Position numbers and translations under genes: made by a program
Shown: piece after piece, positions 1 through 7,157 of the stretch
Layout of the letters: each line of letters opens with the position of its first letter
Position numbering within the stretch: position 1 is the stretch's first letter
From: Ignavibacteria bacterium UBA6906
GTDB taxonomy: Bacteria; Bacteroidota; Ignavibacteria; UBA10030; UBA6906
Reading direction: 5' to 3'
Length of the DNA: 11,050 nt
Assembly (NCBI GenBank): GCA_002451155.1
Contig: DKBG01000333.1
Span: 1 to 11,050 of the forward strand
Notes under the pieces: generated by a model
What the model was told of the DNA's origin: nothing
Database searches by the model: none
The model's input: the letters and a program-made list of their open reading frames with translations, nothing else

Positions 1-875
1 ACCTCAGAGTAGATACCCAGCTGCTCCAGTCTCCGAATTGCCTCATCACGCCCGGCGTGAAACCGGGGAACGGAGCTATTCACAAAAAGAATCGGAGGCA
101 TCTCGCCGGTGATGTGATTGACTGGTGAGGCTTCCCGCCATACCTCCGGCTTCTCTTTATAGGTCCCGCCCAGCCAACGTGCCCCTGCAGAGAGTCTAGA
201 TGGATCCGAGTCCTTCCCGCTCTCCGCTGGATCAGTGAAGTCGAGAATCCCGTCCATATCCACGACAGCTTGAACGGCTGCCGAGGTCCCCCCGTTTGAG
301 ATTCTCCCCTGATATCCGGCTCGATCTCCCGTTGCGGCGACCATCGCCGCCAGTGTACCGCCGGCCGAACAACCGACAATGGCGATTCTTCCCCCATCGA
401 TGTCCAGTGATGCCGCATTCGCTCTTGCCCAGCGAATGGCCTCCTTGAGATCATCGATGCCCGCAGGGTACTTCGCCTCCCCGGACAACCGGTACTCCAC
501 AGCTGCCGCTGCATACCCCCTTTTTGCACAAATCACCGCCAGCGGGACCATCTGCGTCCTGTCTCCGGAACGCCATCCTCCGCCGTGGACAAGGAGAACA
601 AGCGGGGCTCGATACAAACTGTCCGGCGCCGGCATGTACAGATCGAGAAGCATGCTTCGGCTCCCGTACCGTGCGTACACCAGATTCTTGCGAACTGAAA
701 CCTCCGGAGGCACCGCCTCCGGCACCGGCACCGCCAGAGGATATTCGCTCCGGATCTTCACCCAGGTCCCGTATACCGTGTAGGAGGTATCACGCGGGAC
801 CTCCTGTGCAGCCATGGTGTACGCGGTGAACAACGCCATCACAACGACACATCCCAATCTCCCCGCGGCAGTCAT
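1..875 (-). CDS. Exported alpha/beta-hydrolase esterase, C-terminus cut by window edge
   Basis: Translating the minus strand from the ATG at 875 gives 291 residues open to the window edge. Residues 1-23 form a signal peptide with hydrophobic core VVVMALFTAY and a likely cut after MAA. The fold is shown by the oxyanion motif HGGGW (97-101) after a hydrophobic strand, and the nucleophile elbow GCSAGG (168-173, Ser170). Near the edge lies NSSVPRFHAGRDEA, where related acetyl esterases usually carry HGxxDxxVP, so the usual acid position is altered. The catalytic His would lie beyond the window. Known: relatives with HGGG and GxSxG are mostly carbohydrate or small acyl esterases. Inference: it removes acetyl (or feruloyl) groups from pectin. 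The ATG overlaps the PL10 stop as ATGA, which implies translational coupling; a weak GGGG lies 5 nt upstream of the ATG. A peptidase-like or lipase-like role is less likely given the neighbours. Confidence 0.93.
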   Translation of the reverse strand, partial: MTAAGRLGCVVVMALFTAYTMAAQEVPRDTSYTVYGTWVKIRSEYPLAVPVPEAVPPEVSVRKNLVYARYGSRSMLLDLYMPAPDSLYRAPLVLLVHGGGWRSGDRTQMVPLAVICAKRGYAAAAVEYRLSGEAKYPAGIDDLKEAIRWARANAASLDIDGGRIAIVGCSAGGTLAAMVAATGDRAGYQGRISNGGTSAAVQAVVDMDGILDFTDPAESGKDSDPSRLSAGARWLGGTYKEKPEVWREASPVNHITGEMPPILFVNSSVPRFHAGRDEAIRRLEQLGIYSE

Positions 876-2089
876 CGGTTCCCCGGCGAAGCCCCTCGCC
901 CGGGGGGCGCGGAAGCAGAAAGCCGGGCTCTCCACGATTCGAATTGCTTCAACACCTCCGCGGGCTCATAGGTATACCAGCTGTAGCCAGTTCTCCGCTC
1001 CCGCTCCACCTCGGCTAGCGACGACACCATTTCCCCATCCCTGTTGCAGAAGACCGGACGATTGGATTGAAGATCATAGAAACGGGCCCAGATCTGAGGC
1101 GACGTCGAGTCTTTCACGACGATTCGGTCAGTACTCGTTGTGTGATACAGATAGCGCATAGTCGGCGCCTCAACGGTCTCGATCCTGATACCCGAAATCG
1201 CCGACCGATTATACCACTCCACCGCTCCGGTCACCGCGTCAATAGCCGTCGAATCCGGATCAGCAACCCGCATCAGAAAGTGAACAATATCAGCGCTCTC
1301 GCCCCCGGCAAATGCTGCCGGCTCAAACGTCCTGGCACCACGTGGCTGGAGATCACTGTTATCATGCTGCTGGCACCAGACTGTCCGCCTTCCGTCTCGG
1401 CGGATCTGGCAGGCCAGAATGCACTTCATGCCGGCCCCAAGCGCTGCCCGGATGCGTCCCAGGCGCAGAGAATCGACAAATGCGAAGTCCGCGCTGCCGT
1501 CAACCATCCCCAGAAGGAGGCTCATCACTCCGATCATCGCACCGTCGTTGAAGGTGATGTATTTCCTGTAGCCGCTGGTATCCGGATAGAACTGAGGCCA
1601 GCCGCCGTTCGGGTATTGAGCGTCCAGGATAAAATCTATCCCCCGGAGACACGCATCACGATATCGGATATCCCCGGTGATCCGGTATGCACCCGCGAGA
1701 TACTTGACCTGCGCATGGGTGGCACCGTTGTCAAACGTCGTATTCCGCTCGTCAAATCCTGCCCTGACCCTAGCTTTCTGTTCGTCGGTCAGGACGGCAC
1801 GCATGTCATAGTTCTTTGGCCATCCGCCGTTCGAATTCTGAAAGAGGAGGATGTTGTCGGCTATTCCTGCAATGTCGCCCCGTTCGTACCTCCGCTGCCC
1901 GGGAAGCGGCACGATCAACCTATCCTCTTCAGCAATATCGTACCAGTGATGCGCGCCGTCCTGGAAACCCGAGAGATCCAGGTTCTCACTCTCCGTGCGA
2001 TTGCCCTGAGCACATCCTGGCTGAACGGGAAACAGCAGCGTTCCGGCCATGAACCAGACGGCCGGGTATTTCCAGGGAACGAAAATCAT
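872..2089 (-). CDS. Pectate lyase, polysaccharide lyase family 10
   Basis: 405 residues. It cleaves de-esterified polygalacturonate by beta-elimination, leaving 4,5-unsaturated ends, with Ca2+ help. Residues 1-28 are a signal peptide (core VWFMAGTLLF, likely cut near GCAQ). PL10 hallmarks in order are NGGWPKNYDM (87-96), FDNGATHAQ (119-127), NGGWPQFYPD (161-170), YITFNDGAM (177-185), WCQQHD (238-243), ARTFEP (252-257) and WARFYD (334-339). From memory of Cellvibrio Pel10A, its key Asp389, Asp451 and Arg524 are spaced 62 and 73 apart; here Asp120, Asp182 and Arg253 are spaced 62 and 71, so the catalytic set appears intact. Length suits a single catalytic domain. The frame stays open upstream to 2338, but that stretch overlaps the cupin gene and lacks a signal peptide at its start, so the ATG at 2089 was chosen. 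It lies 10 nt after the cupin stop, and its own stop overlaps the esterase start. Confidence 0.96.
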   Translation of the reverse strand: MIFVPWKYPAVWFMAGTLLFPVQPGCAQGNRTESENLDLSGFQDGAHHWYDIAEEDRLIVPLPGQRRYERGDIAGIADNILLFQNSNGGWPKNYDMRAVLTDEQKARVRAGFDERNTTFDNGATHAQVKYLAGAYRITGDIRYRDACLRGIDFILDAQYPNGGWPQFYPDTSGYRKYITFNDGAMIGVMSLLLGMVDGSADFAFVDSLRLGRIRAALGAGMKCILACQIRRDGRRTVWCQQHDNSDLQPRGARTFEPAAFAGGESADIVHFLMRVADPDSTAIDAVTGAVEWYNRSAISGIRIETVEAPTMRYLYHTTSTDRIVVKDSTSPQIWARFYDLQSNRPVFCNRDGEMVSSLAEVERERRTGYSWYTYEPAEVLKQFESWRARLSASAPPGRGASPGNR

Positions 2090-2099
2090 ACGCCTGATG

Positions 2100-2552
2100 T
2101 CACTTCCTCCCTCCCCCGGTGTTTGGATAGCGCTTGATGACAAGATACTTAAGAGGGACGTCCCCCGCATTCCGTATCCCGTGAGGGACATCAGGAGGGC
2201 AGTAGAAACTCGCAAAACCCTCAACCACCCGGCTCTCACCCGCAAGCAGGAACTCGGCCTCCCCTTCCAGAACAAAGAAGAATTCGTCTTCCGGGTGACT
2301 GTGAGGGGGATGCGTCGCCGTATGAGGAGCGACGACACTCATCTTCAGGGTCCTTCCGTCAAGAAAGTCTTTTCCCACAAACCAGTACTGATACCCTGCC
2401 TTCGTCGATTCAATCCGCGCAGGCGAAAATACGTTGACGCAGCTGTCAAGAGTGAGTATTCTGGTCGGAACGGGATGCCCGACCGCCTGCTCCTGACCTG
2501 GGGCTTCAAAGGACTGGAGAAGCGGGAGAATCAAAAGGAGCGTCAATCTCAT
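2100..2552 (-). CDS. Exported single-domain cupin protein
   Basis: 150 residues. Residues 1-about 18 are a hydrophobic signal peptide (MRLTLLLILPLLQSF). A single conserved cupin barrel follows. Motif 1 is HSHPEDEFFFVLEGEAEF, with likely metal ligands His84, His86 and Glu90. Motif 2 is PPDVPHGIRN, with the fourth ligand His124. The ATG at 2552 was preferred over an in-frame GTG at 2579 because AGGAAAGGG (2559-2567) sits 6 nt before the ATG and the signal peptide then starts at residue 1. Cupins of the KdgF group linearise 4,5-unsaturated uronates and occur with pectin genes, but those I know are cytoplasmic. A periplasmic counterpart is only an inference from context: it is followed after 10 nt by a PL10 lyase that makes unsaturated products. 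Other possibilities are a sugar-binding or isomerase cupin of unknown substrate. Fold is confident, function is not. Confidence 0.92.
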   Translation of the reverse strand: MRLTLLLILPLLQSFEAPGQEQAVGHPVPTRILTLDSCVNVFSPARIESTKAGYQYWFVGKDFLDGRTLKMSVVAPHTATHPPHSHPEDEFFFVLEGEAEFLLAGESRVVEGFASFYCPPDVPHGIRNAGDVPLKYLVIKRYPNTGGGRK

Positions 2553-2558
2553 ACAAAT

Positions 2559-2567
2559 CCCTTTCCT
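2559..2567 (-). promoter_or_regulatory. Ribosome binding site of the cupin gene
   Basis: AGGAAAGGG ends 6 nt before the ATG at 2552. It decides the start in favour of this ATG over the in-frame GTG nine codons upstream. Confidence 0.6.
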
Positions 2568-2581
2568 CGTTATGCCCACGC

Positions 2582-2598
2582 CCGGGAGAAAATCCCGG
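2582..2598. repeat. Hairpin between GH43 and cupin genes
   Basis: CCGGGAGAAAATCCCGG gives a perfect 6-bp GC-rich stem with a 5-nt loop in the 92-nt gap. On the minus strand the bases after the stem are not U-rich, so it is more likely an intercistronic stem (message stability or processing) than a terminator. Confidence 0.45.
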
Positions 2599-2644
2599 CA
2601 ATCTTCTCTGTTGATACGACGCTCTCCGATCCGGGCTTCAATTC

Positions 2645-4288
2645 TCAGGGGCGACGAAATCTGAACCAGTTCACATCGACATACCCATCATGAGAATCAT
2701 CCTCTTCTCCGGAACAGAAGAGGCCAACCCTGGCCCCAACCCACTTCCCCGCCCTGGCCATGAACGGCTCTCCGAGTGGGCTGAAGACCCCGCCGTCAAT
2801 ACTATATGCGAAGCTGCACAGTGCTCCCTTTCTGACCGTTACGCGGAAGACTAGATTGTTTTCGCTGATCGGTATCGTTGCAGTCCGGCGCTCGACCTTC
2901 CCACTGTCCGCGCCCTCGCACACTGATACCGAGACCAGGTATCCGCCCCTCTCTGCCGTCACCGCAATGGCAGCGTAATCCGTCCCCATGACGACAAGCC
3001 CTGCTTTCGCGGCGGACCTGCCGGGGATGATTGTCAGCTCTGTCGTGACACAAAACTCGGGAGCGGGGAACTTCTGGTAACAAATATTCGGGATGTCCCA
3101 GAGACTCCTTGCTCCAGGCGGATGCCGCTGCGCGTACAGGCGCATGACTCCCCTCTCCCTCCGGAATTCGAACCAGCTGCTGTCGGGGTTCACCGGCCAC
3201 TGCCATTGGAGTCCGAGCGTACCCCCGGAAAACTCGTCCGATGTCTGCGGATTGTTCTTCACACGCTGGCCAGGGAGATCCGGACATTTCCACTTCAGGA
3301 CGGGCTCACCGATCCCGTTTCCGTCCTCATCGGTGCCAATGACTGGCCAGCCTTCCCGCCAGGTCAGCGGCTGGAGGTGGACAACCCGGCCGTAGGCATC
3401 CAGGTCCTGGAAGTGCATGAACCATGACTGACCTGATTTCAACTCAACCCAGGCCCCCTGATGCGGGCCGTTGACCCCTGTTCGGCCCTGGTGCATCACC
3501 ACGCGCGCTTCGTAGGGACCTTCGATGTTCCTCGAGCGAAGCACTGTTTGCCACCCCGTTTTCACTCCGCCGGCCGGCGCAAAGACATAATAGTACCCTT
3601 CACGCCGGTACATCTTCGGTCCTTCAATGGTCGGATGTTCCAGGGAACCGTCAAACAGCGTGACTCCCTCCCCGATAATCCTGGTCCCATCCGCATTCAT
3701 CTTCCTGAGCGTCAGAATGCTGTTGAATCCCGCACGGCTCTTCGCCCAGGCGTGCACGAGGTACACGTCTCCGTTCTCATCCCAGAAAGGACAGGGATCA
3801 ATCCAACCCTTCGCCTCCTCGATGAGAAGCGGGGAACTCCAGGGACCGCGAGCCTCCGCAGCCCGGAGGAGATAGATCCCCCGGTCCGGATCTCCATAGT
3901 AGATCCGAAATTCGCCGTTATGGTACCGGAGCGCGGGAGCCCAGACACCCTCCCCGTGGCGGGGCTGTTGGAAGTATTCGACCGGCAGCTGTTGGGAAAG
4001 CGCATGGCCGATTATGGTCCAGTGGATCAGATCTCGGGAATGAAGAATCGGGAGGCCCGGGATAGAGTTAAAACTTGAGGCAGTCAGGTAGAAGTCATCC
4101 CCCACCCGGATGAGATCAGGATCGGAGTAATCGGCGTGGATAACCGGGTTCGAATAGGTGCCGTCCCCGTTGTCAGGGACCCAGACGTCAGAGAGAAGAG
4201 AATCCTGCTGGAGCCCTGCGGACACGCTGACCGGCATACAGAGGGCAGACCAGAGCGTCAGGGGGAGCAGCAGGCAGGTGTTCTTCAT
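2645..4288 (-). CDS. GH43 (subfamily 12-like) arabinofuranosidase/beta-xylosidase with C-terminal beta-sandwich
   Basis: 547 residues. Residues 1-24 are a signal peptide (cut near SVSAG). The five-bladed GH43 catalytic domain spans about 45-340 and carries NPVIHADYSDPDLIRVGDD (general base Asp56), GWIDPCPFWDENGDVYL (pKa modulator Asp164), PTIEGPKMYRREGYYYVF (acid Glu222) and NGPHQGAW with the His276 typical of the family. Asp-Asp-Glu spacing (108 and 58) is close to that of characterised GH43 beta-xylosidases. Residues about 350-547 begin DEFSGGTLGLQWQWP and form the concanavalin-like sandwich usual in this subfamily. It probably removes alpha-L-arabinofuranosyl or beta-xylosyl groups from pectin side chains or xylogalacturonan; the exact sugar cannot be read from sequence. 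The frame is open up to 4423, but only the ATG at 4288 puts the signal peptide at the N-terminus; GGGGGA lies 5 nt upstream. A 234-nt gap precedes it and 92 nt follow. Confidence 0.95.
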   Translation of the reverse strand: MKNTCLLLPLTLWSALCMPVSVSAGLQQDSLLSDVWVPDNGDGTYSNPVIHADYSDPDLIRVGDDFYLTASSFNSIPGLPILHSRDLIHWTIIGHALSQQLPVEYFQQPRHGEGVWAPALRYHNGEFRIYYGDPDRGIYLLRAAEARGPWSSPLLIEEAKGWIDPCPFWDENGDVYLVHAWAKSRAGFNSILTLRKMNADGTRIIGEGVTLFDGSLEHPTIEGPKMYRREGYYYVFAPAGGVKTGWQTVLRSRNIEGPYEARVVMHQGRTGVNGPHQGAWVELKSGQSWFMHFQDLDAYGRVVHLQPLTWREGWPVIGTDEDGNGIGEPVLKWKCPDLPGQRVKNNPQTSDEFSGGTLGLQWQWPVNPDSSWFEFRRERGVMRLYAQRHPPGARSLWDIPNICYQKFPAPEFCVTTELTIIPGRSAAKAGLVVMGTDYAAIAVTAERGGYLVSVSVCEGADSGKVERRTATIPISENNLVFRVTVRKGALCSFAYSIDGGVFSPLGEPFMARAGKWVGARVGLFCSGEEDDSHDGYVDVNWFRFRRP

Positions 4289-4522
4289 TGGATCCCCCGG
4301 ATGCCAGTGCGTCCGAGCCAAATTCTTAGATGATCCAGCCGCGTCTGTGTAACTGGAGCCGACACTGCGCGTATCCTCGTGTACGGACTGATCTTCGGTG
4401 GAGCACTGGCGTCTCGACTCCAAAGGTTCCGTGAATAGTGCCGTCTGCCATCCCTGACATATTCAGGGCATCGCAGACTATGTTCAGCCACGATACCCGC
4501 TCGGGCATTCCGTATCTCGGCA
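4289..4522. other. 234-nt gap between CE8 and GH43 genes
   Basis: No confident gene is visible here. One minus-strand frame is open from a GTG at 4523 (touching the CE8 TAG) to a TAA at 4326 (65 codons), but it has no recognisable motif, no ribosome binding site and less GC-biased third positions than the neighbours. The frame of GH43 also stays open to 4423 without looking like protein. The gap holds the perfect hairpin at 4452-4468 and could contain an internal promoter, though none is clear. Confidence 0.5.
4452..4468. repeat. Perfect 6-bp inverted repeat in the CE8-GH43 gap
   Basis: CCCTGACATATTCAGGG is a perfect dyad with 6-bp arms and a 5-nt AT-rich centre. It lies about 55 nt past the CE8 stop and about 164 nt before the GH43 start. 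No U-run follows on the minus strand. It could be a hairpin in the transcript or an operator-like dyad; neither is demonstrated. Confidence 0.45.
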
Positions 4523-5536
4523 CTAGCGGACCTCCGGCATCCAGTCACTCGAAAACGGAGCGGATCGTGAATCCGCGCGAAAAATGTTCTCCACCGTGTA
4601 CTGTCCCGCCTCCGAAGGTTCAAGCTGCCTCGACCAGCGGACGCGCCCCGTAACGTTTGCGCCAGGCCCGCTCGAGCCATGTTCAGCGTAGAAGACGGTC
4701 TCTTCCGCGTCCGGTTTTGACCAGTTGTGCCAGCCCTCCGGAAGGATATGCCCGTCCAGCCAGCAATTCACAAACACGGTTCTCGCATGGGACCTCCAAG
4801 GTCTGCCGAGATACACCCGTGTGACAGAATCAGATGCGGTCAAGCGGCAGTTGAAAAAAACGTATCCGAACTTGTTGCCTGCAGGGGTGGAAGCCGCGGT
4901 AATATAGGAATCCTTGAGGCTCAGAATCGAGCACCGGTCAAACACTGCAATCGAACTCCCGAATATGAAATCCGTGGTACCTTCGATTTCGCACTCACGC
5001 AGATAACAGCGCCCTGTGCCCTTCGTGTAAAACGTGTCCTGATTTCCCCTGAGCAGGCAATTGACAAACTCAACCCGGTCGGCATCCACCATGACCGCCA
5101 CAGCCTGACCGACGCGCCCCGCTGAGTTTTGGAACGTGATGTTTTCCGCCCTGAAGCCATCGGCCCGGATCCAGAAGGTATAAGAGGTGTAGGTGGTTAG
5201 CGTCTCCGCCCCGACAATCCGGCGGGCATAGTCATCGTAGGTGATAACGACCCGATCGCGGCCTACACCTTTGAGAGTGATATTGGTCCTGTTCGCAGGG
5301 CAGACAACCTTCTCCCTGTACACTCCATCTCTTACAAGAATCACCGTCCGTTCCGCCCCGTCGACAGGGGCCGCGGCCAGGGCTTCCTGGACCGTGGAAA
5401 AATCCCCAGAGCCGTCTTTCGCCACGACGATCTCGCCTGAGCGGATCGACAATGCTCCGCTTCCCGGCGCAGACGTTCCGGCGCAACAGACGACTGGCGC
5501 AAGGACAATAAGGAGTCGGTAAAGAAGTCTTCTCAT
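4523..5536 (-). CDS. Pectin methylesterase (pectinesterase), CE8
   Basis: 337 residues. It hydrolyses galacturonate methyl esters of homogalacturonan, exposing it to the PL10 lyases and GH28 of this locus. Residues 1-about 20 form a signal peptide (MRRLLYRLLIVLAPVVCCAG). The right-handed beta-helix carries the complete family signature: GQAVAVMVDADRVEF (143-157, Gln144), GNQDTFYT (164-171, Gln166 and acid Asp167), GTTDFIFG (186-193, nucleophile Asp189) and VYLGRPWR (241-248, Arg245 and Trp247). FSTVQEALAAAP (46-57) is the usual N-terminal opening of the helix. Length is typical of a single-domain bacterial enzyme without a pro-region. The start is set by a strong AAGGAGG 6 nt before the ATG. 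It follows the CE12 gene after 79 nt; such CE8-CE12 pairing makes sense for pectin that is both methylated and acetylated. The VVCC stretch is not a good lipobox, so I read it as a soluble exported protein. Confidence 0.97.
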   Translation of the reverse strand: MRRLLYRLLIVLAPVVCCAGTSAPGSGALSIRSGEIVVAKDGSGDFSTVQEALAAAPVDGAERTVILVRDGVYREKVVCPANRTNITLKGVGRDRVVITYDDYARRIVGAETLTTYTSYTFWIRADGFRAENITFQNSAGRVGQAVAVMVDADRVEFVNCLLRGNQDTFYTKGTGRCYLRECEIEGTTDFIFGSSIAVFDRCSILSLKDSYITAASTPAGNKFGYVFFNCRLTASDSVTRVYLGRPWRSHARTVFVNCWLDGHILPEGWHNWSKPDAEETVFYAEHGSSGPGANVTGRVRWSRQLEPSEAGQYTVENIFRADSRSAPFSSDWMPEVR

Positions 5537-5542
5537 TCTACT

Positions 5543-5549
5543 CCTCCTT
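5543..5549 (-). promoter_or_regulatory. Strong ribosome binding site of the CE8 gene
   Basis: AAGGAGG, fully complementary to the 16S anti-Shine-Dalgarno core, stands 6 nt before the ATG at 5536. It is the strongest such site in the window. Confidence 0.8.
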
Positions 5550-5615
5550 CACTTCGCATCCACGCAACCAGCATGGGCAGAATGCAGCGTGCACCAGATC
5601 CGGAGAAGATCATCA

Positions 5616-7157
5616 TCAATGATCCTCCGTAGGGAAGAACCGGCCCTGGACAGACTCCCTGTCCGGCACTACTGTGGCAAGCCAGCGGAAGAGATTCCGG
5701 GCCGCAACCGCATTGTTGAACCCCTGCGGGAGCCGCCGGTTGTCTATATATTCGTTGTACAGCCAGGGATCCCCGACGGCGAACACAAGTCCGTTTCCGA
5801 TCTGCGCAGATGCCATGAGCACCAGCTCCCCTTCGCTAAGAAGGGGTTTCGCGGGCGGAGAGAGAGATAGAGAGGATACCTCCTTTGTAAACGTCCTCCC
5901 AACCCCTGTGAACAGCGGGTGATCCGGCAGGTTGTCATTCGCGCCCGCAGCGTAGTCCACTCCTCTGACCCTGTGATGACTGTCCTGATTGAAGTGTATT
6001 CCGAACCGGTCCGACAGAATATTGAACCGGTCAAGCTCGCAGTTGCCGGAATCGTTCGCGAGAAGCACCAGCACGCCTCCCTGCCTCACCCAGTGTTCGA
6101 TAATGTCCGCGAACGCAGCGTTCATTGTCGCAGGATTCTCACTCTCCGCGGGGGTGTCAGGATCCACAATCAGATAGAGAGAAACATGGCGGAGGAGGTC
6201 CGGCGTGGGTGCACTGAGACATGTCGTAATCGTGTACCCCAGGTCATAGACGATCGTTCCCAGTATCGAGTATCCCGAGTTGGCGGTATCATCCCATGTG
6301 TAATGGAAGGACCGTTTCCTGCCGTCCGGACCGTCTTTCCACTCATTGTTGAAGTACCTGTCCAGCCCAACCACAAGACCTAACCCGGGGAGTGAGTCGG
6401 GCGAGCAGGGAATGAGATGCGAGGCGAGAGGCAATCCGAGATCACGGACCCCAGCAGCCACCTCCCGCGCAATCATCAGGGCGCCGCCTTTGCTGAAATG
6501 CGTGTTGTCCTCTTTTCCTTCCGGCACCCGGCCGTACACCCCCGGTGGCACACGGAGAAAAAGGTCTGTGGTCTGTTCCGGTCCAAGCCGTTCAAAGAGG
6601 ACTCTGCTCCGTTCATGGAGGTCGATGAGCGGAACCTGCTCCTCCTCCGCAATGGCCCGAACCACCGCCGGATACTCACCATGTTTGTCTTTGAACCGGC
6701 CGCCACTGTCGAACGAGCGCCTGTTCACCGGCGTCAGGAGAACGGGGAACGCGCCAGCACCTCGGGCATCACGGACATAGCGGATGAGATTCTCGCGATA
6801 GGTCGTCCGTGCATCAGCAAACCGTGTCGAATCCTCCCGCTTCTGGTCATTATGCCCAAACTGGATAAAAACGTAATCACCCGGGCGGATCGAGTCGAGC
6901 ACGGACTGCCAGAGACCTTCCGACAGGAAGCTCTTCGTGCTTCGACCATTTCTGGCGTGATTATGAATTTCCACAGTGCGATCGAGAAGCATCGGGAACA
7001 TCTGCCCCCATCCACATTCGGGATTGTCTACGATCGGCTTGTCCGCCACCGTCGAATCACCGATAAGGAAAATCCGCGGCATGTCATTGAACCGAGATCC
7101 CGAGACAAGAATCATGAGAATCATGCCGGATAAGATGAGGCGTTTCCGAAGAATCAT
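5616..7157 (-). CDS. CE12-type rhamnogalacturonan acetylesterase with large C-terminal domain of unknown function
   Basis: 513 residues. Residues 1-about 21 are a signal peptide. Residues about 27-248 form an SGNH esterase of the rhamnogalacturonan acetylesterase type: block I FLIGDSTVADKP (Ser35 nucleophile), block II ARNGRSTKSF (Gly71), block III QFGHNDQK (Asn103) and block V EDNTHFSKGG (Asp217, His220). All four SGNH residues are present, so it should be active on acetylated rhamnogalacturonan or homogalacturonan. Residues about 256-500 form a second domain with DRYFNNEW, HYTWDDTANSGYS, VDPDTPAESENP, GGVLVLLANDSGN and FAVGDPWLYNEY. I recall similar tails on GH105-like proteins of Bacteroidota; alternating strands and glycine-rich turns suggest a class I glutamine-amidotransferase-like fold, but I see no clear catalytic triad. 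The start codon overlaps the GH105-PL10 stop as ATGA, with AAGGAG 7 nt upstream, implying coupled translation. Confidence 0.95.
   Translation of the reverse strand: MILRKRLILSGMILMILVSGSRFNDMPRIFLIGDSTVADKPIVDNPECGWGQMFPMLLDRTVEIHNHARNGRSTKSFLSEGLWQSVLDSIRPGDYVFIQFGHNDQKREDSTRFADARTTYRENLIRYVRDARGAGAFPVLLTPVNRRSFDSGGRFKDKHGEYPAVVRAIAEEEQVPLIDLHERSRVLFERLGPEQTTDLFLRVPPGVYGRVPEGKEDNTHFSKGGALMIAREVAAGVRDLGLPLASHLIPCSPDSLPGLGLVVGLDRYFNNEWKDGPDGRKRSFHYTWDDTANSGYSILGTIVYDLGYTITTCLSAPTPDLLRHVSLYLIVDPDTPAESENPATMNAAFADIIEHWVRQGGVLVLLANDSGNCELDRFNILSDRFGIHFNQDSHHRVRGVDYAAGANDNLPDHPLFTGVGRTFTKEVSSLSLSPPAKPLLSEGELVLMASAQIGNGLVFAVGDPWLYNEYIDNRRLPQGFNNAVAARNLFRWLATVVPDRESVQGRFFPTEDH

Noticed and set aside
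80..529. 149-codon minus-strand open frame inside the esterase region
   Set aside because: It is in another frame from the esterase, whose translation carries HGGGW and GCSAGG; the 149-codon product is motif-free.
2010..2030. Lipoprotein signal (QPGC) in PL10, and a similar VVCC in CE8
   Set aside because: Neither has the accepted residues at positions -3 and -1 of a lipobox; type I signal-peptide cleavage fits better.
1067..2137. 356-codon open frame on the plus strand
   Set aside because: It is antisense to the PL10 gene, whose frame carries a full set of family motifs; the plus-strand translation shows no recognisable domain or signal peptide and is a shadow of GC-rich coding.
2090..2338. 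83-codon upstream extension of the PL10 frame
   Set aside because: It overlaps the cupin gene almost entirely, has no PL10 homology, and would bury the signal peptide.
2582..2598. Intrinsic terminator between GH43 and cupin
   Set aside because: The stem is good but no U-run follows on the transcribed strand.
4311..4330. Bacteroidota-type -7 promoter (TAnnTTTG) before GH43
   Set aside because: The closest match, TAAGAATTTG, has the wrong internal spacing and no convincing upstream element.
4289..4423. 45-codon upstream extension of the GH43 frame
   Set aside because: The extension is polar and featureless, and a clear signal peptide begins at the ATG at 4288.
6417..7133. 238-codon open frame on the plus strand
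   Set aside because: It lies antisense to the CE12 domain, whose SGNH blocks are intact; no motif or ribosome binding site supports the plus-strand frame.
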